46,619 nucleotides of DNA from an uncultured Dorea sp. (lineage in GTDB: Bacteria > Bacillota > Clostridia > Lachnospirales > Lachnospiraceae): NCBI GenBank assembly GCA_947652615.1, contig CANTDX010000023.1, positions 1 through 46,619 on the forward strand. Direction: 5' to 3'. Numbering within the stretch: position 1 is the first letter of the stretch; every line of letters starts with the position of its first letter. Shown piece by piece: positions 16,971 to 26,072 of the stretch. Under the pieces are notes generated by a model that saw only the letters and a program-made list of their open reading frames with translations, did not search any database and had not been told where the DNA came from. The position numbers and the translations under genes are program-made.

Positions 16971-17809
16971 ACAGAATAATTAAGAGAAGGACATTGACCG
17001 TTTTGAAGACTCTTGTTGCTGCCGTTCTGCTGGTGATACAGGTATACCCGATCTTCTATGTGGTCACGTCCAGTATGAAGACGACGGATGATTTCCGGCA
17101 TCTTGCATCCTACGCACTACCCAGCACTTTCAATCTGGAGAATTACGTAAAGGTATTTACGACCAGTTCGATGCTCACCTATTTCAAAAACAGTATTATT
17201 ATTACGGTCGGCGTACTGATCCCGCTGTTGATCATCAGCTTTATGGCGGGGTTTGCGCTGAGCAAGATCCGTTTCAAAGGCAATAAGAGGGTGCTGGAAT
17301 TCCTGATGCTGGGGCTGATGCTTCCGTTTCAGGTCGCGTTGATCCCATTGTTTACGATCTTCAATAATCTGGGGATCTTGAATACATATCCGGCGGTTAT
17401 ACTGCCGCAGATCGCTTTTTCTCTGTCGTATTCGATTCAGTTATTTTATTCATTCAGCAAATTCCTGCCGGATGAGATCATTGAGGCGGCGATCATAGAC
17501 GGTTGTTCTCCGTTTCGGACTTTTGTGGAGATTGTCGTGCCGATGTCTACGAATTCTCTGCTTACGGTGGCGACTATGCAGGGAGTATTTACCTGGAATG
17601 ACTTTATCAATGCCTATACATTTACCAAGTCAACGGCTATGAAGACAGTCACTTTGGGGTTAAATGATTTCGTAGGGTTTATGGGAACTACGGATTGGGG
17701 AGCAACCTTTGCTGCGATCACAGTGACAGTGTTGCCGACCTTTGTATTCTATTTTATTACGAGTAAATATATGATGAGCGGACTGACCGCGGGGGCAGTC
17801 AAGGAATAA
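16967..17809 (+). CDS. Sugar ABC transporter permease (UgpE/MalG type)
   Basis: 280 residues, six predicted membrane segments, with a typical N-terminal segment ending in YPIFYVVTSSMKTTDDF. The EAA motif is EAAIIDGCS (173-181). The ATG overlaps the previous stop, so the two permeases are made together. The C-terminus SKYMMSGLTAGAVKE is the usual family ending. It pairs with the UgpA-type permease, and the hydrolase gene follows 26 nt later. Confidence 0.94.
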   Translation: MNRIIKRRTLTVLKTLVAAVLLVIQVYPIFYVVTSSMKTTDDFRHLASYALPSTFNLENYVKVFTTSSMLTYFKNSIIITVGVLIPLLIISFMAGFALSKIRFKGNKRVLEFLMLGLMLPFQVALIPLFTIFNNLGILNTYPAVILPQIAFSLSYSIQLFYSFSKFLPDEIIEAAIIDGCSPFRTFVEIVVPMSTNSLLTVATMQGVFTWNDFINAYTFTKSTAMKTVTLGLNDFVGFMGTTDWGATFAAITVTVLPTFVFYFITSKYMMSGLTAGAVKE

Positions 17810-17835
17810 ATATTGATATGAGGAGGAGTTTTAGC

Positions 17836-19224
17836 ATGACAAAATTATATTATCAGTTTCCGGAAACCTGGTTTGGCGATTGCATGCCCTTTGGCAAGGA
17901 TGGCAAGTTCTTCTTATTCCATCAGAGAGATACGAGGAAGCCGGGGCCTTTCGGAGAACCCTTTGGATGGGATCTTGCTGTAACAGCAGATTTCGTGAAT
18001 TATGAGGACTGCGGCGCGGCGATTCCACGGGGAACGGACGAGGAGCAGGATCAGTTTATCTTTGCCGGGAGCGTGTTCGAGGCAGAAGGGAAGTATCATG
18101 CTTTCTATACAGGGTATAACCGGGATTACCCGGCTAAGGGCAAGGCTTCCCAGGTGTTGATGCATGCGGTGTCGGACGACCTGTATCATTGGAGCAAATC
18201 ACAGGAGGCGCTGACCTTCTATCCGCAGGAAGGATACGACCCGGACGACTGGCGTGATCCGTGGGTGATCCGGGATGAAGAGAAGGAAGAGTATCTGTTG
18301 ATCTTAGGGACCAGAAAGCTTGGGCCAAAGACGCAGCAGACAGGGCGGACGGTAAAATTTACATCCAAGGACCTGAAAGACTGGAAGTTCGAAGGGGATT
18401 TTTGGGCGCCGGATCTGTATACGATGCATGAGATGCCGGACTTGTTCAAGATGGGAGACTGGTGGTACCATATCGTGACGGAATACAGTGACCGCAGTAA
18501 GATGATCTACCGCATGAGCAAGAGCCTTGACGGGCCGTGGACCGCGCCGAAGGATGATGCCTTTGACGGGCGCGCGTATTATGCAGGAAGGACGTTTAAT
18601 TTAGACGGACAGAGGATCTTATTTGGCTGGGTTCCAACGAAGATTGACTGTGACGACAGGAAGAATTTTGAATGGGCGGGAACCTTTGTTGCCCATGAGG
18701 TGTACCAGAGAGAAGACGGGACATTGGGGGTGCGGATCCCGGATACGGTATGGGAAGCGTTCGGAGAGCGGAACCGGATGGAAGACTTCGTAATAGACGG
18801 TTTAAATAAGCGCACCGAGAAGGTGATAGAGAAGGCATGCGGGGAACTGTATTCCTTAGAAGCGGATATCAGTTTCACAGAAGGGACACATTCCTTCGGA
18901 ATCCGGATGCTGGAGGATGAGGAGACACAGCAGTCGTATCAGTATATGTTCCGTGCCGGCGAGAATAGATATGTATTCGAGAAGAATCCCAACTGGCCGT
19001 GGTTCGACTGCATGAATATCGGGCTGGAGCGTCCGATCGAATTAGAACCCGGGAAGACGTACCATGTACAGATGATCGTGGATGATACGATCGCAACGAT
19101 ATATGTGGACGGCGTAGCCTTGAACGCGAGAATGTATGAGAGGTCGGGCGATGCTCTGAGTATGTTTGTAACAGACGGGAAGCTTACGGTGAAGAATTGT
19201 TCTGTAAATATCGGAATCAGGTAG
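17836..19224 (+). CDS. Glycoside hydrolase family 32-like protein (predicted fructosidase)
   Basis: 462 residues, a five-bladed propeller followed by a C-terminal beta-sandwich. The three GH32 catalytic positions can be placed: nucleophile D15 in WFGDCMPFG (canonical WMNDPNG), transition-state stabiliser D141 in WRDP, and acid/base E199 in HEMPDLF (canonical ECPDLF). The first and third motifs are divergent, as in a subgroup common in Lachnospiraceae, so invertase or levanase activity is not certain. There is no signal peptide; the enzyme would act in the cytoplasm on imported sugar. AGGAGG is 9 nt before ATG 17836; an ATG at 17818 precedes that site and is rejected. It is the last gene of the sugar cluster. 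Confidence 0.85.
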   Translation: MTKLYYQFPETWFGDCMPFGKDGKFFLFHQRDTRKPGPFGEPFGWDLAVTADFVNYEDCGAAIPRGTDEEQDQFIFAGSVFEAEGKYHAFYTGYNRDYPAKGKASQVLMHAVSDDLYHWSKSQEALTFYPQEGYDPDDWRDPWVIRDEEKEEYLLILGTRKLGPKTQQTGRTVKFTSKDLKDWKFEGDFWAPDLYTMHEMPDLFKMGDWWYHIVTEYSDRSKMIYRMSKSLDGPWTAPKDDAFDGRAYYAGRTFNLDGQRILFGWVPTKIDCDDRKNFEWAGTFVAHEVYQREDGTLGVRIPDTVWEAFGERNRMEDFVIDGLNKRTEKVIEKACGELYSLEADISFTEGTHSFGIRMLEDEETQQSYQYMFRAGENRYVFEKNPNWPWFDCMNIGLERPIELEPGKTYHVQMIVDDTIATIYVDGVALNARMYERSGDALSMFVTDGKLTVKNCSVNIGIR

Positions 19225-19260
19225 AATGTTGTAAAAAATTGTAAAACCTGCATAAAAGAG

Positions 19261-19289
19261 TTGTAATGCCCCTGATTTTTTAGTACAAT
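19261..19289 (+). promoter_or_regulatory. Promoter of the EF-G-like gene
   Basis: TTGTAA (19261-19266) and TACAAT (19284-19289) with a 17-nt spacer, 42 nt before the start codon. It separates this gene from the sugar cluster; no terminator hairpin is visible between the GH32 stop and this promoter. Confidence 0.65.
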
Positions 19290-19331
19290 GTAAACATGAG
19301 ATTTTACCAAGTATAAGGAGGCACCGAAAAT

Positions 19332-21407
19332 ATGAAGGTTTACAGAACTGATGAGATCAGGAACGTGGTTCTCTTAGGACATGGGGGGAGCGGCAAGACA
19401 AGCCTTGTGGAAGCCATGGCTTATGTATCAGGAGCGACGAATCGTATGGGGAAGATCACAGACCACAATACGATCAGTGATTTCGATAAAGAGGAGCAGA
19501 AGAGAGAATTTTCAATCAGCACGACGCTGATACCGATCGAGTGGGAGAAGGCGAAGATCAACGTCCTTGACACTCCGGGATATTTCGATTTCGTAGGCGA
19601 GGTTGAGGAAGCTGTCAGCGCAGCGGACGCGGCGGTGATCGTGGTATCGGGTAAGGCCGGCGTGGAAGTCGGAACGGAGAAGGCATGGGAGCTGTGTGAT
19701 AAGTACAACCTGCCGCGTATGATCTATGTGACAGAGATGGACGTGGATGACGCAAGCTTCCGTCAGGTAGTAGAAGATCTGAATGATAGATACGGCAAGG
19801 TGATCGCGCCGCATTTCCAGCCGATCAGAGAGAATGAGAAGCTGGTAGGCTATGTCAACGTAATCAAGAATGCCGGCAGACGTTATACGGGCATCGGACA
19901 GAGAGAAGAGTGCGAGATCCCGGAATATTGTAAGGAGAACCTTGAGAACTACCGCGAGAAGCTTCTCGAGGCAGTTGCCGAGATCAGTGATGAGTATATG
20001 GAGCGCTATTTCGCAGGCGAGGAATTCTCGGTAGAAGAGATCCGTGCGGCGATGCGTACCGAAGTTATGGAAGGCAGGATCGTACCGGTTGCCATGGGTT
20101 CCAACGTGCAGGCACAGGGTGTTGCGAATCTCCTGTCAGATATCGTAAGATTCTTCCCAAGCCCGGATTGGAGAGAGTGCGCGGGTATCAACCGCAAGAC
20201 TAACGAGATCTATGAGGCGAATTATGATTTCGCGAAAGCCAAGTCAGCCTATGTATTCAAGACGATGGTGGATCCGTTCATCGGTAAGTATTCTTTCGTT
20301 AAGGTATGCTCCGGCGTGCTGAAGGGCGAGGATACGTTGTACAATGCGGATTCAGAGACGGATGAGAAGCTTGGCAAGATCTATACTATGATCGGGAATA
20401 AGCCGGTAGAGGTCAAGGAATTATTTGCGGGTGATATCGGGGCGATCGCGAAGCTTGCGAATACGAAGACAGGCGATACGCTCTCAGCGAAGGCAACGCC
20501 GATCCTCTTTGGCAAGACAGAGTATTCCAAGCCGTATACATATATGAAGTATGTGACCAAGAACAAAGGCGATGAGGATAAGGTATCCCAGGCATTGCAG
20601 AAGATGATGGCGGAGGATATTACCCTGAAGGCGGTCAATGACAGTGAGAACCGTCAGACGTTGATCTACGGTATGGGCGACCAGCATTTAGAGATTGCTG
20701 TGAGCAAACTCCTTGAGAGATACAAGTGCGAAGTTACTTTGGAGACGCCGAAGGTTGCGTTCCGTGAGACTATTAAGAAGAATTCCGATGTAGACACCAA
20801 GTATAAGAAGCAGTCCGGCGGACACGGTCAGTATGGACATGTTAAGATGAAGTTCGCAGCATCCGGCGACCTTGATACGCCGTATATCTTCGAAGAGACG
20901 GTAGTCGGCGGTGCGGTTCCGAAGAACTACTTCCCGGCTGTTGAGAAGGGACTTCAGGAATCCGTGCTCAAGGGACCTCTGGCAGGTTATCCGGTAGTCG
21001 GTGTGAAGGCGACTCTCTACGACGGATCTTACCACCCGGTAGATTCTTCCGAGATGGCGTTCAAGACGGCTACGGTTCAGGCTTTCAAGAAAGGCTTTAT
21101 GGAGGCAGGACCGATTCTGTTAGAGCCGATCGCATCTATTAAGGTAATTGTTCCGGATGATTATACGGGAGACGTTATGGGCGACCTGAATAAGCGCCGC
21201 GGACGTGTGCTCGGTATGAACCCGATCGCAGGCGGCTTACAGGAGATCGTGGCAGATATCCCGATGACAGGCGTGTTTGGATATTGTACGATCCTTCGTT
21301 CCATGACAGGAGGAAGAGGAACATATTCCTATGAATTTGCACGCTATGAGCAGGCTCCGTCTGACGTACAGGAAGCGGAGATCGCGAAGAGGGCGGCAGA
21401 AGAATAG
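19332..21407 (+). CDS. Elongation factor G paralogue (EF-G-like translational GTPase)
   Basis: 691 residues with all EF-G domains: G domain with P-loop GHGGSGKT (16-23) and DTPG (80-83), domain II, domain III (TLIYGMGDQHLEIAVSKL), domain IV (SGGHGQYGHVKMKF) and the C-terminal domain V (MGDLNKRRGRVLGM). The guanine-specificity motif NKxD is replaced by TEMD (134-137), and the switch II residues read DTPGYFDF rather than DTPGHVDF. This marks the EF-G-like paralogue group (FusA2-type) rather than the main translocase, which normally sits with rpsL, rpsG and tuf. It stands alone with its own promoter and terminator. Tet(M)-like ribosome protection is unlikely. Its role, perhaps ribosome recycling or stress, is unknown. 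Confidence 0.88.
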   Translation: MKVYRTDEIRNVVLLGHGGSGKTSLVEAMAYVSGATNRMGKITDHNTISDFDKEEQKREFSISTTLIPIEWEKAKINVLDTPGYFDFVGEVEEAVSAADAAVIVVSGKAGVEVGTEKAWELCDKYNLPRMIYVTEMDVDDASFRQVVEDLNDRYGKVIAPHFQPIRENEKLVGYVNVIKNAGRRYTGIGQREECEIPEYCKENLENYREKLLEAVAEISDEYMERYFAGEEFSVEEIRAAMRTEVMEGRIVPVAMGSNVQAQGVANLLSDIVRFFPSPDWRECAGINRKTNEIYEANYDFAKAKSAYVFKTMVDPFIGKYSFVKVCSGVLKGEDTLYNADSETDEKLGKIYTMIGNKPVEVKELFAGDIGAIAKLANTKTGDTLSAKATPILFGKTEYSKPYTYMKYVTKNKGDEDKVSQALQKMMAEDITLKAVNDSENRQTLIYGMGDQHLEIAVSKLLERYKCEVTLETPKVAFRETIKKNSDVDTKYKKQSGGHGQYGHVKMKFAASGDLDTPYIFEETVVGGAVPKNYFPAVEKGLQESVLKGPLAGYPVVGVKATLYDGSYHPVDSSEMAFKTATVQAFKKGFMEAGPILLEPIASIKVIVPDDYTGDVMGDLNKRRGRVLGMNPIAGGLQEIVADIPMTGVFGYCTILRSMTGGRGTYSYEFARYEQAPSDVQEAEIAKRAAEE

Positions 21408-21439
21408 ACAGAGATTTGAAGAACAGATAAAGATTCAAG

Positions 21440-21468
21440 AAGAAAAGCCTGTAAGGGCTTTTTTTCTT
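21440..21468 (+). terminator. Rho-independent terminator after the EF-G-like gene
   Basis: AAGAAAAGCC pairs with GGCTTTTTTTCTT around a 6-nt loop, ending in a T-run, 32 nt after the stop. Confidence 0.8.
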
Positions 21469-21481
21469 ATGGTAAAAGTGC

Positions 21482-21512
21482 TATAATCTCTTTTGCTATG
21501 AGTCATAGCAAA
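21482..21512 (+). promoter_or_regulatory. Extended -10 and palindromic operator candidate before trkA
   Basis: An extended -10 (TGCTATAAT, hexamer at 21482-21487) has no good -35. Just downstream, at the expected transcription start, is a palindrome: TTTGCTATG, AGT, CATAGCAAA (9+3+9 bp, perfect arms). It could be a repressor operator or a 5' hairpin; trkA starts 31 nt later. Confidence 0.55.
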
Positions 21513-21543
21513 TACTAGTGAGATATGAATGAGGATCAAAAAA

Positions 21544-22902
21544 ATGAAGATAGTAATAATTGGTGACGGTAAGGTCGGGCATAAACTGACCACTCAGTTG
21601 TCAGAAGAGGACTATGATATTGTTTTAATTGATCAGAATGCGGGGAAACTAAAGGAAGCTCTGAATCAGCTTGATATTTTCTGCATTACAGGGAACGGAG
21701 CGGATGTGGAAGTGCAGAAGCAGGCGGACGTCCCCCACGCCGACCTGGTGATTGCGTGTGCTTCTATGGATGAGCTGAACATGCTGAGCTGCCTGCTTGC
21801 AAGGCGGCTTGGGGCGAAGCACACGATCGCACGTGTGCGCAATCCCATGTATTACAGGCAGATTGATCTGTTCAAGGAAGACCTGCATATGAGTATGGCG
21901 GTCAATCCGGAGCTGTCGGCGGCCAATGAGATCGCAAGGATCCTGCTGTTCCCCGAAGCGTGCAAGGTGGAGACATTCATGAAGGGCAGGGTGGAGCTGG
22001 TAGAGCATGTGCTGAAGCAGGGCAGCCCGCTGGCGGGATTGTCGCTTGCCAAGATCGACCGCAAGTTCCAGATGAACATCCTGGTCTGTGCGGTGAAGCG
22101 GGGAGATTCGGTCTATATCCCGGACGGAGATTTTGTACTGCAGGAGGATGACAGACTGCATATTGCCGCAGGGCATCAGGATTTGAGATCATTTTTTAAG
22201 TCGTTGGGACGCAAGAGTACGAAGATCAAGAAGGTGATGATCTGCGGTGGAGGGAATCTGTGCTTCTATCTCACCCGTCAGCTTCTCCAGGCGGGGATGC
22301 AGGTGAAGATCATCGAGCGCAACCCTGAGAAGTGCGAGTACCTGTGTGAAGCGCTTCCCAAAGCTACGATCATACAGGGGGACGCGGCGGACCATGATCT
22401 TCTTCTCGAGGAAGGCATACAGGGAACGGATGCGGTGGTCGCGCTGACCGGTATGGACGAGGAGAATATTATTATGTCTCTCTTTGCGAAGGCGCAGGGG
22501 GTAGATAAGATCATTGCCAAGGTGAATGAGGATTCCAGGGCGCAGATGGTAGAAGGCCTGGGAATCGACAGTATCGTCTCTGTGAAGAGTGCGGCGGCGG
22601 ATGAGATCGTGAATTATGTGCGTGCAAGGAAGAATTCCTACAGCAGCGCCAACGTCGAGACGATCTACCGTCTGCTTGGAGGAAGAGTTGAGGCGATGGA
22701 GTTCATTATTAAGAAGGAGTGCAAATTCACCAATGTTGCGCTCAAGGACCTGCCTACGAAGCCGAACAATCTGATCGCGTGTATCGGAAGAAGACGCAAG
22801 ATCATCATTCCCGGCGGTGACGACCATTTGGAGGTGGGAGACAGCGTGATTATTGTTACCAAAGAGCATAGAATCAATGATTTTACAGACATACTGGCAT
22901 AG
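21544..22902 (+). CDS. trkA: Trk potassium uptake regulatory NAD-binding protein
   Basis: 452 residues with duplicated structure: RCK_N (KIVIIGDGKVGHKL at the start), RCK_C, a second RCK_N (KVMICGGGNLCFYL at about 230) and a second RCK_C ending DSVIIVTKEHRI. It binds NAD(H) or ATP and gates the TrkH channel on the inner face of the membrane. The in-frame ATG at 21529 is less likely: GAGG sits at 21531-21534, 9 nt before ATG 21544, and family members begin MKIVI. It is followed 20 nt later by trkH, so both parts of the potassium system are made from one transcript. Confidence 0.95.
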   Translation: MKIVIIGDGKVGHKLTTQLSEEDYDIVLIDQNAGKLKEALNQLDIFCITGNGADVEVQKQADVPHADLVIACASMDELNMLSCLLARRLGAKHTIARVRNPMYYRQIDLFKEDLHMSMAVNPELSAANEIARILLFPEACKVETFMKGRVELVEHVLKQGSPLAGLSLAKIDRKFQMNILVCAVKRGDSVYIPDGDFVLQEDDRLHIAAGHQDLRSFFKSLGRKSTKIKKVMICGGGNLCFYLTRQLLQAGMQVKIIERNPEKCEYLCEALPKATIIQGDAADHDLLLEEGIQGTDAVVALTGMDEENIIMSLFAKAQGVDKIIAKVNEDSRAQMVEGLGIDSIVSVKSAAADEIVNYVRARKNSYSSANVETIYRLLGGRVEAMEFIIKKECKFTNVALKDLPTKPNNLIACIGRRRKIIIPGGDDHLEVGDSVIIVTKEHRINDFTDILA

Positions 22903-22922
22903 GGGAGACGAGAAGTAAAATT

Positions 22923-24368
22923 ATGAATACGAAGATGATACGGTATATACTGGGAAAGATGCTGGGAGTGGAGGCGGTGCTTTTGCTGTTGCCGGCGTTT
23001 GTTTCTCTGGTCTATCGTGAATTTAGCGGGATCTATTTCCTGATTCCGGCGGGAATCATAGGTGTGGTATATCTTTTGTTTGGAGTGAAGAAGCCGGAGA
23101 ATCGGAATATTTACGGCAAGGAAGGGATGGTCATCGTTGCCAGTGCGTGGATACTGTGGTCGCTGTTCGGGGCGCTGCCGTTCTCGCTGTCGGGGAGTAT
23201 CCCATACTATCTGGATGCTTTTTTTGAGACGGTCTCAGGCTTCACGACCACAGGGTCTACGATTCTGACAGATATTGAGTCGCTGCCCCAGGGAATGCTG
23301 TTCTGGAGGAGCTTCACTCATTGGATCGGCGGTATGGGGGTGCTGGTATTCGTGATGGTGCTCACGACGCTGGATAAGAGGAATTCCATGTATCTGATGA
23401 GGGCTGAGGTGCCGGGGCCGGAGAAGGATAAGCTGGTGCCCAAGACCATGTCGACGGCGAGGATCCTCTACGGGATGTATTTCGGAATGACGGCGATCGA
23501 GGTGATTCTGCTGCTGTTCGGCGGGATGAATGTGTTTGACAGCCTGATCTTCTCTTTCGGTACTGCGGGCACAGGAGGATTCGCGAATTATTCGGCGAGC
23601 GTGGGACATTTTAACAGTGTGTATATTGATACAGTGATCACTGTATTTATGATATTGTTCGGGATTAACTTTAATCTGTATTATTTCCTGCTTCTGAAGG
23701 ATTGGAAATCTGTCTGGAAGAATGAGGAATTGAAGACATATCTCACACTGATACTGTCAGCGGCGCTTCTGATTACCGTGAATATGAACCACATGTACCC
23801 AAACCCGTTCAAGGCGTTCCGTTATGCGATCTTCCAGGTTGCATCGATCATAACTACGACGGGATATGCGACGGCAGATTTTATCGAATGGCCGATGTTC
23901 TCGCAGTGTATGCTCATGTTTCTGATGATGGTGGGGGCATGCGCATCCTCGACAGGCGGAGGTATGAAGGTCTCCAGGGTAATGATGATGGTGAAATGTG
24001 TCAAGCGTGAGATCATGCAGATGGCGCATCCCAAATCAGTCAGCATTATCAGGATGAATGGCAAGAAGGTGGATCAGGATGTATTGAAGACTCTGTATAT
24101 CTATCTGATCGCTTATCTGGGAATTGTGATCGGATCGGTTCTGCTGGTGTCTGTTGATAATATGGATTTTGGGACGACATTCAGTTCGGTATTGACTACG
24201 ATGAATAATATCGGTCCGGGTATCGGAGCGGTAGGGCCAAACGGAAGCTTCGCGGATTTCTCGCCGCTGTCAAAGCTGGTGTTCTGTTTCGATATGCTGG
24301 CAGGCCGTTTGGAGATATTCCCGTTCCTCATGCTGTTTACGGCTTCCGCATGGAATCGTAAGTTTTAG
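22923..24368 (+). CDS. trkH: Trk potassium uptake membrane protein
   Basis: 481 residues, an integral membrane protein with four M1-P-M2 repeats. The four selectivity-filter strands are visible: TTTGST, GTAGTGGF, ITTTGYAT and NNIGPGIG. The late DMLAGRLEIFPFLMLF segment is also typical. It imports potassium (possibly sodium-coupled) with TrkA as the cytoplasmic gate. No signal peptide beyond the first membrane helix is present. It lies in an operon with trkA upstream and, after 45 nt, an unknown membrane protein. Confidence 0.95.
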   Translation: MNTKMIRYILGKMLGVEAVLLLLPAFVSLVYREFSGIYFLIPAGIIGVVYLLFGVKKPENRNIYGKEGMVIVASAWILWSLFGALPFSLSGSIPYYLDAFFETVSGFTTTGSTILTDIESLPQGMLFWRSFTHWIGGMGVLVFVMVLTTLDKRNSMYLMRAEVPGPEKDKLVPKTMSTARILYGMYFGMTAIEVILLLFGGMNVFDSLIFSFGTAGTGGFANYSASVGHFNSVYIDTVITVFMILFGINFNLYYFLLLKDWKSVWKNEELKTYLTLILSAALLITVNMNHMYPNPFKAFRYAIFQVASIITTTGYATADFIEWPMFSQCMLMFLMMVGACASSTGGGMKVSRVMMMVKCVKREIMQMAHPKSVSIIRMNGKKVDQDVLKTLYIYLIAYLGIVIGSVLLVSVDNMDFGTTFSSVLTTMNNIGPGIGAVGPNGSFADFSPLSKLVFCFDMLAGRLEIFPFLMLFTASAWNRKF

Positions 24369-24413
24369 TATCATGTTTTGACACTGATATCATCATATAG
24401 TGAAGGAGGTATT

Positions 24414-26072
24414 ATGAAATTAAGAAATAAATTGTTAATTGCGATGATTCTGATCCTTGCAGCCGGATTGTATTATTATGTCACGCTGCCGGCGTTCAAT
24501 TTCCACTCTTCAGATACATGGTTTTTCGTGCTGTTTTTGCTGGCGGCGGTGCTGGTGATCTACATCCTGCGCAGGAAACCGGACAGAAAGGAATGGAAGA
24601 AAAGCAGGATGGTGAGATTTCTCGGTACGGTGATATTGGGAGTGGGGATCGTATATCTGTTGGGTTCCCTGTTGTCTTCCCCGATCATCAACGCTAAGAA
24701 ATATCAAAAGCTGCTTACTGTGAAGGAAGGAGAATTTACAGAGGATGTGGAGGAGCTTTCCTTTGACAAGATTCCGCTGCTTGACAAGGATACGGCGGAG
24801 ATTCTCGGCGACCGTAAGATGGGAAGCATGGTAGATATGGTGTCGCAGTTTGAGGTGGACAGCATCTACAGCCAGATCAATTACAAGGATAATCCTGTCA
24901 GGGTGTCACCGCTTCGCTACGCCAGCCTGATCAAATGGTTTACCAACCGGTCTAACGGTATTCCGGCATATATCCGGATCAATATGGCGACGCAGACGAC
25001 GGAACTGGTGAAGCTGGAGAACGGGATCAAGTACACGACCAGCGAACATCTGAACCGGAATATTTACCGGCATCTGCGTTTCGCACATCCGACCTATATC
25101 TATGGGGAGTTAAGCTTTGAGATCGACGAAGAGGGGATCCCTTACTGGATCGCTCCGGTGAAGAAGTTCAATATCGGGCTGTTCGGGGGAGAGACGGTCG
25201 GAAAGGTGGTCTTGTGCAACGCGATTACGGGTGAGACGAAGACCTATGATATCAAGGATGTCCCGGAATGGGTAGACCGTGCATATTCGGCAGACCTGCT
25301 GGTGCAGCTCTTCGATTATTACGGAACCCTGAAGCATGGATTCTTCAACAGTGTCTTGAGCCAGAAGGATTGTCTGAAGACGACGGACGGGTATAATTAT
25401 CTGGCGCTTGAGGATGATGTATGGATGTATACAGGCGTGACTTCGGTCAATGGGGATCAGTCCAACGTAGGCTTCGTGCTGTCCAATCAGAGGACCATGG
25501 AGACGAAGTATTATAAAGTAGAAGGTGCCACGGAAGCTTCCGCCATGTCCTCGGCAGAAGGCCAGGTGCAGAATCTTAAGTACAAGGCGACATTCCCGCT
25601 GCTCCTTAATATCAGCGATGAACCGACGTATTTTATCGCATTGAAGGATGACGCGGGACTGGTGAAGAAGTACGCCATGGTCAATGTGCAGAAGTACCAG
25701 ATCGTTGCCATCGGCGACAGTGTGAGCCAGTGTGAGGAGAATTATCTGGAGCTGCTCTTAAGCAACGGTGTCAAGCAGGCTGCGGAAGATACCAGGGAAG
25801 TGAAGAAGATCACCGGCAGGATCACGAAGATCGCGCAGGCTGTCATAGACGGAACCTCTCACTACTATCTCATGGTAGAGGGGTCGGATGATATCTTTGA
25901 CGTGTCGGTAGTAGAGTTCCTGGATGTGGTCAGGTGTGAGGCCGGACAGAAGGTGACTCTGGAATACAAGGTGGATGAGCGTGCGAATCTGGTGATGTCT
26001 CTGGAGGTTCTGGACGGGAATCAGGAAGGAACTCTTGAGAATGCAGGGGAACAGACAGAGGAAGAAGACTGA
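24414..26072 (+). CDS. Membrane-anchored protein of unknown function
   Basis: 552 residues. Three N-terminal membrane segments (about 6-24, 35-53 and 67-88) are followed by a large soluble domain of about 450 residues, probably outside the cell, and an acidic tail (EEED). I do not recognise a named family; the closing part (about 470-530) alternates beta strands in a way that could be an OB-like fold, which is only an impression. GGAGG before ATG 24414 fixes the start; an upstream in-frame ATG at 24378 has no ribosome-binding site. It lies between trkH (45 nt) and the AEC transporter (1-nt overlap), so it is probably cotranscribed with the potassium system. A link to potassium or envelope homeostasis is inference from position only. 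Confidence 0.8.
   Translation: MKLRNKLLIAMILILAAGLYYYVTLPAFNFHSSDTWFFVLFLLAAVLVIYILRRKPDRKEWKKSRMVRFLGTVILGVGIVYLLGSLLSSPIINAKKYQKLLTVKEGEFTEDVEELSFDKIPLLDKDTAEILGDRKMGSMVDMVSQFEVDSIYSQINYKDNPVRVSPLRYASLIKWFTNRSNGIPAYIRINMATQTTELVKLENGIKYTTSEHLNRNIYRHLRFAHPTYIYGELSFEIDEEGIPYWIAPVKKFNIGLFGGETVGKVVLCNAITGETKTYDIKDVPEWVDRAYSADLLVQLFDYYGTLKHGFFNSVLSQKDCLKTTDGYNYLALEDDVWMYTGVTSVNGDQSNVGFVLSNQRTMETKYYKVEGATEASAMSSAEGQVQNLKYKATFPLLLNISDEPTYFIALKDDAGLVKKYAMVNVQKYQIVAIGDSVSQCEENYLELLLSNGVKQAAEDTREVKKITGRITKIAQAVIDGTSHYYLMVEGSDDIFDVSVVEFLDVVRCEAGQKVTLEYKVDERANLVMSLEVLDGNQEGTLENAGEQTEEED

Noticed and set aside
19332..21407. Tetracycline ribosomal protection protein.
   Set aside because: Domain IV and the overall sequence are EF-G-like, and the gene lacks the usual Tet(M)-type leader and sequence features.
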